Assembly: GCA_014549065.1 (NCBI GenBank)
Contig: JACDOX010000008.1
Location: 4,970,308-5,034,307, forward strand
Direction of reading: 5' to 3'
Origin: Cardinalis cardinalis
Taxonomy: Eukaryota; Chordata; Aves; Passeriformes; Cardinalidae
Length of the DNA stretch: 64,000 nucleotides
The position numbers and the translations under genes were made by a program. Of this stretch, positions 50,130 to 63,000 are shown piece by piece; position 1 is the stretch's first letter, and the number at the start of each line of letters is the position of its first letter. The notes under the pieces are model-generated. The model was not told the DNA's origin, ran no database searches, and was given only the letters and a program-made list of their open reading frames with translations.

Positions 50130-51010
50130 AGTTCCATGAAGCTCCACAGAGGATTGCTATAGGTCTCGTAGTACTCCTTAATGGGTTGGATGACACAAAA
50201 AGAGTCATTATTAAATTTGCAGATAATTTCAAGCAGCAAGAGACTACAAGTATTGTAGAGGAGATTATTAAAATACAGTGATCTTGATAAATTGCAGGTA
50301 TGATCTGAAAAGTGTGGGTAGCATTCAGGATGAATAAGAGCTACATTTAGACAGGAGCAAGAAACTGCAGAAACATAGGACAGCAAGGAACTCTTCTCAA
50401 AGAAGTTCTGTGGGAAAATATTGAGCAGGCTTCCTAGAACACCAATTGAACACAATGAAATAATGCTGAGCTAGTGCAAAACAGGAGAATGCTGCCCTGG
50501 GCTGTCTTTGCAGGTGCAGACTGCTCTGCTCAGCACTGATGAGGCTGATGTGTACAGCAAAAGTGAGGTACATTTTTGCTGTACACACCAGCAAAAGTGG
50601 TGTGTACAGTTGTGGACACAACATAAATGTGAAGCAGCTGGAGGTAGTCCAAAGGACAGTGATCAGAATGGTAAAGCATTGAATAAACAGGCTGTAAGGA
50701 AAGANAAGTTATCATGTCTAATCTGAAAAAATGGGTAAAAGACTTTAAAATGTGAAATTCTGTTCCTAAGAGAACAGTAGTAATCTGCTTTCTGCATCTC
50801 AAATGGAGGACAAGAAATAAGGGCGTCCTGTTTTAACACAAGATTNATCTTCAATATTAGGATGAAACCTTGTACAGATAATATTTCACTAAACAGTAGA
50901 ATAAATATGGCATCTCCAGCCCTGAATGTCTGTAAGAACTTGTAAATTTAGGTATCGTTGAGCCTACCCTGAGCAGTGAGCTAGACTCAGTGATTTTTAG
51001 TCCCCCCCTA
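50130..51010 (+). mobile_element. Old CR1-type LINE relic, sense
   Basis: The block follows the order of the 3' end of amniote CR1 elements. It contains AAATTTGCAGATAATTTCAAGC, then GTGATCTTGATAAATTGCAG, CTGCTCAGCACTGATGAGGC, AATGGAGGACAAGAAATAAG, and finally GGCATCTCCAGCCCTGAATG with GTCTGTAAGAAC. Many indels and stops show long decay. An inserted pair of hairpins at 50551-50609 interrupts it. The subfamily is not determined and the ends are approximate. Confidence 0.7.
50551..50609. repeat. Two overlapping, mutually exclusive hairpins
   Basis: The first stem pairs 50551-50562 with 50574-50585 (12 bp, 11-base loop). The second pairs 50579-50590 with 50598-50609 (12 bp, 7-base loop). Both stems are perfect and share 50579-50585, so only one can form at a time. 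Confidence 0.85.
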
Positions 51011-54000
51011 AGCTACAAATTTATGAGAAGCAGACCCCCACCTTCTACTGAATAATTTACACATTTAGTTAAAATTAACTATACTATTCTGAATCTGCAT
51101 CACTGCAATCAGCTTCTGAGGAATTAAGCCTTCAGTCTCTAAGAATGTAAGCAGGAACAAGTTGAAAATTTTAGAATTTTTAACTTGTCAAAATTTGGGC
51201 AGATTTTCATAAGATAGCATATCCTTGTCACCAAGGCCCATCTCCCTGGTACGTTTTTAACAATAGTCTCAAAACATGGGCATATTCAGTTATAAAAACA
51301 TATTTAACAAGGGCAAAAGCCTTTTTTCATCAGATCTCCTTGCAACTGGTTAAGGTGATTTTGCTGTACATTAAAAANAAAATTTAAAAAAAATCCAGAC
51401 TTTCGCTCATTCATATAGTGAAACATTGTGGCCCAAGCAGTTGCAGATGGAAAATTCTCAACCATGCCTGCCACAGGTACTTACTTGAAAGAAGATTTGA
51501 AGCTTCACTGTTTCATTATCATTACTAAGGCACTTTGAGATCCTGACATGATGTGTATTACATCTTTTAAAGCTTTGTGGAGTTGTTAACGGCAATGCAG
51601 ATTTAAAGCAGTTTCTTGGATAATCAAGGAAAAAAGTAATTAAACTCATGGTTTTTAAAAATAAGTCCTATGCATGATTTTGAATTATGCATTGTGCAAG
51701 TGTTTTGTTCTCACATTCTAGTTTAACAGAGCAGACCAGTTTGAAATATGTTTGAATTTAATGGGGCTGTATTAATCTCTTTACTGTCATAGTATAACAG
51801 GCTGAGCATTGAAGTAAAGACTGCATTTCAAGCAGAGAGCTGCTGATGGAATTGTTCTGGCTGGAGAGGGGGAAGATGAGACCAGAACCGAGCCCTGGGA
51901 TCCATCTTGTATTTCACACTGCTGAGATCTGCAAAACTGGCATCTGGGTTCCTGGCTTTGTAGAGAAGGGAGATTCACAAACCTAGGAAAGGATGACAGC
52001 GCTCCAGTGAGACAAACTCTCTTATGTTCTTTTTCTGCCCAGCAGAGAGAAAGAAAGATTCTTCTTGTCACAGATATGAGCATCTGAGGTTATGGTCCAG
52101 CTTTGAATTTCTGAGTCTTTTCCCACTGTCCCTACTATGAGCCTAGAAAAACCAGGTTTCCTGGGCTGTTATCTGTTTTTTTGAGCCCTTCTTCCACCCA
52201 TTCATTGTAGTGAATGCTGTACAGCTGACCTCGACTCAGTCAGATCTCCTCCCTGTGCTGTACCTTCTCAGCAGTAGACAAGCTAGGACAATACTTGAAA
52301 ATTATTATAAATATAATAAAGAAATGTTAATTGTCACTTGAATTTGAAGATGAGTTTAAGGACTTTTCTCATGCAAAATGTAGAAATATTTGACTGCTCA
52401 GGTTTAACTGATGTTAATAGGAGANAAGTAAAAATAAACAAAATTAAGTAAGTGAATATTTGCCAAAAGCATGTCAAATGTTGAACTTCCCTGNCAAAAC
52501 CAGAACATGCAGTGTGATGTTTAGTTACATAAATTAGCCAAAGAAGGAGAAGTGGTACCATCTGATTTAGATAAATCATCAACACCCTGCACATTTTTTG
52601 TAACTATTAGAGAAAAGATTTTATATATAAAAATGTCTGTGTACATAAAGAGAACATATAAAGATAGATAGATCCAGAAACACAGAGACATGTGTTTCAG
52701 TACGTGAACTGTGTTGGTGGGTACTATAAATCAACCAAGTACAGAAAAGAAACATGGTTCATGGTGATGTTTGCAGTTTCTTCCATATGGGAAATGCTTT
52801 TTCAAAACCANGAGGTAATATAGTTTCTGCTGTGAAAAATGCATAGTTTAAGAAGACAGAGATAAATGCTGCTGAGAGAGAGATATAGCATACAAACAAT
52901 ATGATCAGGGATAGGAAAGGCACATCCTGCATCTTTCTGGATTTAAAGGTTTTTTAAAACATTTTTCATGCCTTCCTCCACACTTCAGGCTCCTCATTCC
53001 CACTGCACAGCAGTTCCCATCACTGCTTATGTAATTAATCAATCATAAAACGTATTTCAAACAGAAATAAAAAGTCCAAAGGAAATTTCTGCAATATCAC
53101 AGAAGAAAAAAGTCAAGAATGTTATGATGTACTCNAAGTAGGTACTACTTCTGCAGCTTTTCCAGACCAGCGAGTAAAGATCAGCTGGAGAAAACCTGAA
53201 TTCTATGGGAATTCACATGTTTCTGCCACTTAGTGCCATGAGTTTTTATAATATTTGGCTACCTGACATGGCAGAAGTTGAGGCTCTGCCACGTTCAGGA
53301 AAACTTTACAAGTTCAGATGGAGTGCAGGCAGAAGGCTCTTCTTGACTAAAGGACAGAAAAGAATAAACATTGATAGATACAAAACACTGATCTCCTGAT
53401 GAGCTAAAAGATGTGGAGAGATCTTAGCAATTTATAGATGTTATAGAAGAATCTAAAATCCCCTCCACAGTCCTCTCTAACACAGGAATGTATTAGCATG
53501 AGACCATGCTAATTTCCGCACTCACCAGTGCTCTGACTTGCTCAGATATGAGATTGCCAAGGCAGGAGAGAAAAGCATGTCTCTGCTATGTTTGAGCAAG
53601 AACCTGGATATTGAGGGAATGGAGCCCCTCCTCTTTGGATTAGTTGTATTGCTTTTTGTCCATTTTGGGCTTCCAGGTAAAACAATGTGAGGCAAAGCTT
53701 CTTANACAAATCTCTTTTCAATACTTTTCAGCAAACAGGGTCTTCCAGACTTTCCTAGGTGGATTTACTGTGAATTTTACTTTCCTACAGTGTTATTTAT
53801 TGATAAAAATGAACAGAAGAGCTGCTACTAATGCTCTTCTGATGTCTTTAGCTTTATTTAAAAAAAAAATTCTCAATACTTTTGGTTATGTGATTTTCCT
53901 ATGCGGGATTCAAGTTCTTCCATGCCTAAAATTCACCACCATGGCTTTTCCCCCCAATGATAACAAGTCACCAAGAAATTTGTTTTAAGCCACTCAAAAT

Positions 54001-57000
54001 TTAAAAAGTATTAGAGCTGGCACAAACTTCATGTTTGCAAAGGCAACTGAAATCCCTTTGCACAAAGGGAGGAATTAAATGAAGCTCAACAAGGCCAGTA
54101 CATGCTGCCTCTGAATGGTTCCTATTAAGTTGTCTTTGTTCTTTTAGCTTGCATGATGATTGTAGGTGTAGAAGTATACATTGTGCTTGATACTGTTTAG
54201 GTCGTGGCTCTGAAACTGCCAGTATACATTACTTGCATTTTTCAGTCTGACATATTCAATTTGTGAAACACGTTAACATGGATCAATGGAAACCTCTGTG
54301 GGCTGGGATCCCCACAGGGAAATTCTCCCTATAGAGAAAGCACTCACACTTGTATAAACCTGGCAGATGTGGCATCATCTACACTGTGTTCCCTTCCTTA
54401 AAGGGTATGCAGGAGGCACTCAACCACAGCAAGGCTCCTCGCACTTGACTCTCAAAGGATAAAATTTCCTGCAATCTCTGAGATGGAGGTGGAAGGAAGA
54501 GATGTCTTTCAGTAGAATTAGTGTGTTTTGGTGCTGCATGGCTGAAGTATCATTTTTCTAATTGCTCCCTTTTTATGCTGAATCCATATGGAACACAGCA
54601 CACACAATAGAGATTTAGGGGTTTTTAAAACACACTTCCATAAAGACAGCCTAGGAATCACAGAGGGGTACCATTAAAGAGTATCTGAGAGCATTGAATG
54701 TAGAACACAGTGAAAAAGGGAGCAAGCATCGCTTGACCTGCTGTTTATTGGTCACAATAACAGGATGCATGGTAACTTTTCTTCTAGTAGGTGAAGTAAG
54801 ATAAGTAAAATTAATGGCATGCCATGACTTGCTCCTGCTGAAAGCTGGCATGGGTCTGTACTGCCTGTAAATGTCCAAATTTGCTAGTCAAGCTAGCCAC
54901 CAATTTCATACAGTTAATTTAATGTTTACAAAACAAAGGATCTTTTTGTAAAAAGGCTGAGGAATTCAAAAGTGTCTCTGCAGTCTGATACTCAGAAATG
55001 TAACATGAAATAAGCTAAGGGCTTTGAGCTGAGATTTAAAAAAAATCTGTAAAAGATGTGCTAAAACCTCTTTAAAACTACAAAGAAACTGTAACATAAC
55101 GACTGCCTGAAACAAAATAGGAGAAAGAATTAATCCACCCGGCAAGGCCTTATTTAGTTTGCTTTAACAAAATCTGTAAAGCCTATTGCTCTGCTCTTCT
55201 AATGATGTAGGCTAAGACACAGGAGATAAGAAAAGCCAAGACACTGAAAGCTGTTGTAAAACTAGGTCACTGTTAAATTAAACATTTTATGAAAAATAGA
55301 ACCTGCCTTGAACAACTCTGAAAACCTCTTTGCTTTTTTCATGCCCTCTGCCAGAGAGAGACACTTACTCCTCTTTATTGCCTTCATGAGAAAAAGCACT
55401 GCTTAAGTGACGTTTCAGCACTCCCCTCGAGCCAACAGCTCCATTTTTTCTTGTAATTAACAGCTACTGAATATTTATGAAGTGCTATGGGGTAACACTT
55501 ACTCATTCGATCAGCAATGCTGTTGGTTTGAAAACTGAAAGGAAAACATTGGCCCTACCTCAGAGCACTGCAACCACTGCAGCTGCAGCAGCTTCTGCCT
55601 TTCTGAGCTTTTCAAGCACCAGGAGGGGAGGATGCTACTGGCAGAAAGTTAGCGATATCTACTCCTCCTTTTTTCATATGATCACAGGGGAACATGCTGT
55701 GCTGTGACTCTTTGCCATGTAAAGAATCTGCTGGAATACCCTGGAGACTCCCACTGTTGAGCTGTGAGTAAGAGTTAGCAGAAGCCCTGTGAGCGTGTGT
55801 AACTCTAGTGTCAGCCACAATATGCAGGGGTTCAAAGCTGTGCATTCTGAAGCTGATAAAAGGACCTCTTTACAGCAATGAGGATAATACAGCTTTGGGA
55901 CAGCATTACTGGGCATGAGGGAAGATTTCTGCCACTGCAGTCTTCAATAGAAGATATAATATTTTATAAAATGTGTGGTTTTGTCATTGAAATCGGTGTC
56001 TGGGATAAAGAAAAGCTGAACAAATATTTTCAATAGGAAATGTTAGTGAAAATGAAAATTATAGCTCAGGTTCTTCAGTTTTAATGATGTATCATTAAGA
56101 ACAGGTGGTGTTCCATGCTTGGTGTGGACCATGGTGGTTTCTTCTGGCTTTCAGATCTCATCATATAATACAGAGGAAAGGGAACAATAAAACTCTGCAC
56201 TCCTGGCCAGAANAATGCATGACAGTCCCTCCCCACACATTCTTCTCCAGTTCCTACTAAGCATAGCAGTGTTTCAGATGCCAGGTCAGCAGTGTTTCAG
56301 ATGCAAGGTCTTTTTCTCCAAACATTGCTGTATGTGTGTAGTTCTCCATCAACTTGAGATGTCCCACTGATCTAAATGGAACTGTTTGTGCATCTCTAAT
56401 CATACTCATCAAACTGCTGGACTCTCCCACTGGGAAAGAGGCTAAACTGAGAAACGGTTGCTGTGATGAACCAAGTCTGACTACATTGTTTTCAGCATAA
56501 GGATCAATGTAAATACAAAGCTGGCTCAGTTTTATCAGGTTTTAATTATGTATCATTTATTTTAGTAGTTAATGCATGAGAGTAAAAAATGTTTCTGTGG
56601 CGTTTTGCTTTACACCATTTATTACTTCAAGGGACCAAAGAATCATTGTTACTTGAGAAAAGCCAATTTGCCTTTCCTTTTATTTGTACTTTTTGGTTAC
56701 AATTCCTTCTGCTGAGCATGATTAAAATAAGCATAGATNTCACTTTTGCTTTAATGTTCCCATTCAGCTTCCTTTCTCAACATCATTGGCTGCTGGAGTA
56801 TGGTAATACTAGGCTGCATATACTTCCAGAAAACATATTGGTAATTTCATTGAATTATAATGTTAATACACATGTGAAATATTTTCTGTCTGTCTTCTAC
56901 TTTGAAAACAGCCTTTCTATAGAACTTGCCTTTTAGTCTGATATATTCAAGCACTTAGATTTGTTGGCTACTGCATGCACACTCCTTTGAGGGAGCTGTG

Positions 57001-58500
57001 AGGACAAAGACTGTGTAGAGTAGTCTTGAAACAGTTTTTCCTGAACAGACCTCATATAAGACACTGAAATGCTTCACTGTTGATATTACATGTAGCCATA
57101 CCCCAGCATAACTCAATATAACTAGTGATTTAAAATGCTTTGCTGAGAAAATCTCTAAAAAACTACATCTTTATTTCATAGGTTGCCATTCTCTCTTTTC
57201 TCCCTTTGCCAGACAGCTTTATGTGGCAAATAATATATAATATGCTTTGTTTAATCCAAAGGGGATGAAAATTAGTTTTAATTCAAACTTGATATAAAGG
57301 GCAATATTTTTAGATTAATTTTATTTCAAAAAAGTGTCCCAAAAATAAGNTGTGATGTTTGAGAGGTACATTTTCTTTGAACGAAACGTTTTAACCTGCC
57401 ACAGAAGCTTTTAAATGCCCACAGCTGAAATCTGAAACAAATCAATTGAATCCACGCCCTATAAAGTCTAGTAAGGGTCAATGAGCTTGTGTGAGGCATA
57501 ACTGCAGAATTTTGCCACTAAGATGCAATTTTGAGTGTGACGGGAAATAAATGTATAGTCTGTGTTGATGAAGGACCTTTTTGAAAAAGCATGTAAACTC
57601 TGCAAGCTAGAAACTGGCATTTGCAAGACTAAGGAAGGAGTAGCCAGTAACGCTAAAGATGGACATACAGATCCAGTAAAAATGGAAGGGATGCACAGCT
57701 GAACCAGAAATATTTTTTCTTTTTAATTCAATATTTGAATTACTGCAGCAGTTTAGTGTACCAGATATCACCAGAAATTGTGCTGGGCAGACTACAGCAT
57801 AAAATAATAGGACATCCCTGCACATGATAGCTTCTGGTGTCAGTCAGAGGGCTTATGAAATATAAACCTGGCTTTGGTAAGATCCAGGATGTTAAGAAAT
57901 TGAGGGAACAGAGACACCACACAAGGGCTTTTAAGGCAGGCTACACGAGTGGGTAAAGGAGCCTTTCCTCTGTGCAGCTGACAGCCTCATTGTGAAGAGT
58001 TTCAACAGCAATAATGAGTCTGATGCGTGGGAACCAGACCTTGGAAATTCACAAACTTTGGCACGGAGATGGGCGTGGCTACCTCCTGTCAATGGTCTGC
58101 CCTGGCGCATCCCAACGCAGGGCTCTCGGACCTGAGGGTCGGCTTGGGGCACGGTGCGTTTAACTTGCCGTCTGGAGAAAAAGGAATAAAAATCTCATCC
58201 AATAGAGAAATCGGTGGATAATAGCCTAAGGAGTATGTGAGCTACTTTGCCCACGAAGTTAATCTGTGGAAATTCATCCTAATCAACAGCAATGTCTTTT
58301 GCCCNTGGGACAGGTCTGTGTAAAAGGGCTGGGTCTCCAAGCTGTTTTGTCNGAATTATGGTGCCTGTTAAGATCGATGGTGGTGTGCAGAGCCCAGATG
58401 TTATTTAGGGAATCCTGGCTGTTGGAGGAAGGTGACCAAGAGATGAGGCTTTCCCGGTTTCAAATGGAGGACTTTAGCCAAACACTTTAATTGTGAGACT
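51011..58500. other. Intergenic DNA, no gene recognised
   Basis: AT-rich sequence without supportable coding exons, RNA genes or clear repeats apart from a 23-base tandem duplication at 56265-56310. From about 58.03 kb the G+C content rises, with a GGGCGTGGC GC/GT box near 58071 and an inverted-CCAAT-free CCAAT motif near 58199, so the last 500 bases may be upstream promoter sequence of the next gene. Confidence 0.5.
56265..56310 (+). repeat. Tandem duplication, 23-base unit
   Basis: AGCAGTGTTTCAGATGCCAG plus GTC at 56265-56287 is repeated at 56288-56310 with one mismatch (CCAGG to CAAGG). Confidence 0.9.
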
Positions 58501-58694
58501 CAACACATAAACAAGATTGTAAGAGAGATACGAGGCTTGCCTTCGGCTTCATGCCTTTTTTCAGGGCTGCGCCGAGTGCCCCAGCAGCGGCCAGGGTGGC
58601 GGGATACGGGAGCTGAGGCTCCCCCGCGCCACCGCCGAAGGGCAGCTGGCTCGGCACCGGGGGAAAGGGGCGCCGGGGCCGGGCGGGGGCGGCG

Positions 58695-58873
58695 NNNNNN
58701 NNNNNNNNNNNNNNNNNNNNNNNNNNNNNNNNNNNNNNNNNNNNNNNNNNNNNNNNNNNNNNNNNNNNNNNNNNNNNNNNNNNNNNNNNNNNNNNNNNNN
58801 NNNNNNNNNNNNNNNNNNNNNNNNNNNNNNNNNNNNNNNNNNNNNNNNNNNNNNNNNNNNNNNNNNNNNNNNN
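58695..58873. other. Assembly gap (179 N)
   Basis: A run of undetermined bases inside the CpG island, flanked by GGGCGGGGGCGGCG and GGCGCGGTGTGCCCGCGG. Extreme GC content is the likely cause of the gap. The transcription start or a first exon may be hidden here; the true length is unknown. Confidence 0.99.
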
Positions 58874-58989
58874 GGCGCGGTGTGCCCGCGGCGCTCTGGT
58901 CGCGGCAGATTGGCCCCGGCCGCCGTCCTCGCCGCAGCGGGAGGGGCGCTGAGGAGAACGGGAGGTTTTTGGAAGAGGCGCACAGAGGA

Positions 58990-59103
58990 GCCCCGGGCTG
59001 ACCGCCGGCCCCGCCCGCAGGCTCGCGCCATGCTGCGGGCGCTTCCCCGTCTCTGAGGAAAGGCGAAGGGGCGTCAGGGGACGGCGGCGACGCGATTGCT
59101 AAG
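58990..59103 (+). other. Candidate non-coding first exon (3' end defined)
   Basis: Sequence ending in GATTGCTAAG|GTAATGG, a reasonable donor, within the CpG island. Its 5' limit is unknown; 58990 is only nominal. It contains a short upstream open frame at 59030-59056 (ATG CTG CGG ... CTC TGA, 8 codons) with a favourable GCGCC before the ATG. If this exon is used, that frame could dampen translation of the main frame. Confidence 0.4.
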
Positions 59104-59907
59104 GTAATGGAAGTGGGCTGCTCTCTCTCGCCGTCTTTTTCCTGCTTATCCGCGTGTATGTGGCGAGTGGTTGTCACTCGGCTGTGCGCTGGCAGCGGGA
59201 TTCCCGAGCCCCCGGGCTGGGAGTTCGCTCCCGGTCGGCAGTAGCGGACAGGTGCAAGGTGTGTGTTCTGCGTGTGTGTTACGTGNGTGTCTGTGTCTGT
59301 GGTGCCCGGCCGGGGGGAGGCCGTGCCCTGCCCGGGCCGTGCGGACCCCGAGAGCGCCGCGGCTGCGGTTCACCCTCCCGCGGGGTCCGGAGGAGGGGGC
59401 CCGGCCTCAGGCCCCGGCGCAGGAGGTGCTGTCCGGGCGCTGTCCGGGCGGTGCGGGGTGCCCACGCCCCGCGGGGCGCGACTCTGGGGCGCGGTGTCCC
59501 GGCAGGTATGAGGGCAGCGCACGGGGAGCCGGAGCTCGGTGGGGACGCAGGACAAGTTGTGGTGCCCGGAAACCGCAGGTCTTTTCGGGGAAGGACGAGG
59601 GGGAGCGAGCGCTGGCGTGCAGCTTGAAGGGGAAGCTGATGCCCTGTGGGAAAACTTGGGGACTGTTTGGCTTCGGTAGCGTATTGCAATAATACACTTC
59701 CATCCGCCGACAAAGTGCGTTTGCGTGAAGGCAGATTGGTGTGTGAGAGTAAAGCTGCCAGGCACTCTCTTCCCAGAATCTTAATCTCCTGTGACACTGA
59801 AAGCATCTTCTTAGTCACTAGATGCGATGGCATAAGTATAGGAGTGTGTTGCATGGCCAGTTAGAAGCTTCGAGTGGTTTTTTTCCGGAGGAAGATGCTG
59901 ATTTTTG

Positions 59908-59915
59908 TATAAATA
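59908..59915 (+). promoter_or_regulatory. TATA box
   Basis: TATAAATA is a full consensus TATA box and stands just downstream of the CpG island. Transcription would begin about 30 bases on, near 59938-59945, directly before the candidate exon that ends at 60047. Confidence 0.45.
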
Positions 59916-59939
59916 ACGGCACGCTGCCGCTTGTAAGCC

Positions 59940-60047
59940 GCAGACGTAATAGCAGCCAGGGCTGTTGCTCCGAGGAGCTGACTGCGCCTGTGGCTCTGAG
60001 CTTGGCGTCCCGTCTGCACCGGCGCTGCCCTCGCTGGCACCGCCGAG
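59940..60047 (+). other. Candidate TATA-driven alternative non-coding first exon
   Basis: About 108 bases of GC-rich sequence lie between the expected start point of the TATA box and a perfect donor, CCGAG|GTAAGT at 60047/60048. The stretch contains no ATG on the plus strand, as fits a 5' UTR exon. The start is inferred from TATA spacing. It would be a second first exon of the same gene as the CpG island, about 0.9 kb downstream of the other candidate. Confidence 0.45.
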
Positions 60048-63000
60048 GTAAGTCCGGGCTCCCTTCAGCTGACCTGTAAGGGACTTGGCAGAACTGCGTC
60101 CCAATTGTAGCCTATGTGCTACATGATGCTTCCCTGAAATCAAAGAGATGCATAATTTGCCCTTGATTGAATTATATTTGCTGACTGGCAGTGTATAGGG
60201 ATTGGAAAGCAGGAAAATCTGTCTTTGATCAATAAATTCATACTGCAAAACTTGCCTTTGTGTTGGTGTGTTGCAGCAGATATTGATGGTTTCCCATCCC
60301 AAAGAAACCTACTTTTCCTCATTGTTTCTGGAGGAAGTGCTTTGTGAGCTGTTAGTGTGGGATTTATTTTTATTTTGGAATAGAAGTATATTTGATATTT
60401 TAAGTTTCCTTTTTTACTTTTAATTTTTTTTAGTGCCAAATTTGTTCTAATCTTGCAGATCAGAAGAACTAGGAATTATTTACTCTGGGGTTATGATCTA
60501 TANTACTTTCTCACCAGCTGATTTGGAATTCTTTCACTATACTTCTGTGTAAATCTACTTTAAAAAGAGGTCAGATGTTGAAGAGCAGTTGTTGGCTTGG
60601 GGGCATATTGTTACAAGGGCAGAATAATAGTGTTCATTGCTTGAATATGTGTATGAAATGCTGAAGAAGCTGTTTAGAGTCAGCCAATATTGACTTTATT
60701 TTTAGATGAGCTGTTCCTTTTTCTAATGACCTGACTGATAGAACAATTGATGGCAAACATTCTAATTTCTTTCCTAACTGGCTACAAGTGTGATGGATTA
60801 GATAGCCGTTCTTTTCTCCATTCTGAACTGTATTAGAGGGAGAAACAGTGATTTGCTACACATCTTACAGTGAAGTTTATGGTAGTAGTAGATTGCTGTT
60901 CACCTGATTTTTCTGTTTTTTTTTCCTTGCTAGCCATCCCTTCTAAGAAAAGTTGCAGTAGGTTGCTGCATAAAGTAATTGTCAGTGCTGCTTACCTTGG
61001 TTTCTCTCTGATAGTTCCTGTGGTGCAGGTAGTACAGATACCTGTTTTAAACAATGATGCCTGTGGATAAGACGAGAAGGTGTGTCCTCTTAAAGCAGCA
61101 GTTACCTCCTTGCCTACCACTTACAAGGTGTTTCAGTGTCTAGCATGTAATTCTGGTGGGCACACTGGTACAGCAGAGGTGACCAGAGCGCTTTTCATTT
61201 GTAACTCTGCATTTGGTAGTGCTTCTGAGGCGGCTGAGGAAAGCTGAGTGTATGGACAAGAAATGCCTGTCTTTGTTGTCGTCCATTCGAGCAGACAAGA
61301 AGGGGAGAAAAGGAGAGAGCAGTCCTGTCCCCGCAGACTGCAGCAAACTAACAGATGGCAGGGAAGAGAAGAAGCTAATATANGTGGAGTAGCAGGAAGA
61401 GAAAATAGCTGCAGTGTGTTGTTTTAACGTGGTACGTTGGGATGCTGTGTTAGTCTGTGGTGAAACTTGGGGATCTTGCNGTGCTGTGGCTCAGGCTTCC
61501 TAATACAAATACAAGGGTGTTGTGNGGTGATGATTTTATTCTTTGCTCAATAATGATATGAGTCTTCAGCTTTTCAAGAATGAGGGGTAATTAAAAGAGG
61601 AGCTTTGGCTGGGTGTATCTTTGATATTGTTTGTGCTCNTTGCTTGGAGCTTCAGTTTCTGGAAGCACACCTTGGCTCTCTAGGGGAGATNTTGTAGGAA
61701 CAAACAGGTCCACTTCACTGAGCAGCCCTGGGCTATTTTAGGTAACAAATATTGCACTTAATTGTNAGAACTGAAGTGCTTCTGTTTCCTCCTGACACTC
61801 TTTTCAACATCTTCATGGCTGCATTATTATTTACGTAAATTCACACCATGGCGTTATAATTACAAAGAAAACCTGGGCAGAATAAGAAAATGATGTTGAT
61901 GGTTTGGAAGAGTGTTTTTTCAATTCAGACTTTGAACTGCTGTCCCCAGTGAGGTGTAAGATAGCACTCTGCCTTGTGAAGTTACCAAGCAGCATGGTGG
62001 CCCTGTGCTATTACTGAAGGTGTAATAGTACATTTAACCCTGTTCATTTGCAGCTTGGTCTGCATGAGACAAGCTGACCAGAGCTGTGCTGGCCAAGCAC
62101 ATTTCAGAAACTGTAGGTGGTGATGGTGGTTTTTTCAGACGCATCTGGTCAGTCACTTTGTTCCTGTGGAGTTACACATCTGACTTCCTCAGGCTACAAA
62201 ATTTCCTCTTGACGTCTTTGAGCACTTGCATATAGTTGCACGTCTTCGTATTCTGAACTGAATTATTATGTTCCTACACCTCTAAATCTAATTTTTTTCT
62301 TAAAATTTCTGCCTTCATTCTTCNTCTTTTAACTTTCTGTCTGGTGATTGTGAGAACAATGCTTGCATTTTGGTGGTGNTGGATTTATGGGGGTTTAGAG
62401 GTGGCTAGAGTACTTTGAAAAATTTGGTGTGTCTTTATATCTTTGAAAAGATAATAATAGATGTATCATGGAGANTTCTAAATGGTTTGATTGCAACTTT
62501 TCCCTTAATAATATAGTGGCATTTAAGTTTATACAGGATGATATTAGTGTATCCACAGTGTTTTCTTAATCTATTATTCTACTATATTTCTTAATCTATA
62601 AGTTTTACCATGAAAGGGCATTTCCAAGATTTCAGTTAGTGTTTCCAGCATATTGTGGGGACTGAGGAATGAGCTAATTTCTGTTGTTATGCTCTATCTA
62701 TGAAGAGGAGAAAGAAAGAGGAGCTAATTTGTGTTTTTCTTTGGTTGTCAAGCTCTAGAAAGATTGTGGAGTCAAGAGAGACTGCTGCTACCCACTTATG
62801 TTGCATCAGATCTCATTTTTAACATCTCTGCAGCGGGTGGCAAAGAATGTGGAGAGAAGGAAAGAGAAGAAGATTANAATTTCAGTGAGCAATAAGGTTC
62901 TGACACTCTGACATCCCAGGAGCTCTGCATTGTCATGCTGGAAACAGCTGTGTATTCCTAGACTCAGCAGCACAGGTACTGCCCTTTGCCTGCANAGGGG

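Larger units (their letters stand above)
58501..59700 (+). promoter_or_regulatory. CpG island promoter of the downstream gene (RGS6 by synteny)
   Basis: About 1.2 kb of very CpG-rich sequence with GC boxes (GGGCGGGG near 58680) is interrupted by an assembly gap. Plus-strand splice donors inside it are AAG|GTAATG at 59103/59104 and CAG|GTATGA at 59505/59506. No long ORF starts with a plausible conserved protein; the long open frames on both strands are GC-island artefacts. I infer the 5' end of a plus-strand gene. In mammals SIPA1L1 is followed in the same orientation by RGS6, whose first exon is non-coding, so RGS6 is the likely gene. No RGS6 coding sequence is visible to prove it. Confidence 0.65.

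Noticed and set aside
58500..59854. Several long open frames on both strands of the 59-kb island
   Set aside because: Some run straight through the N gap and all are GC-driven, overlapping and without recognisable domains.
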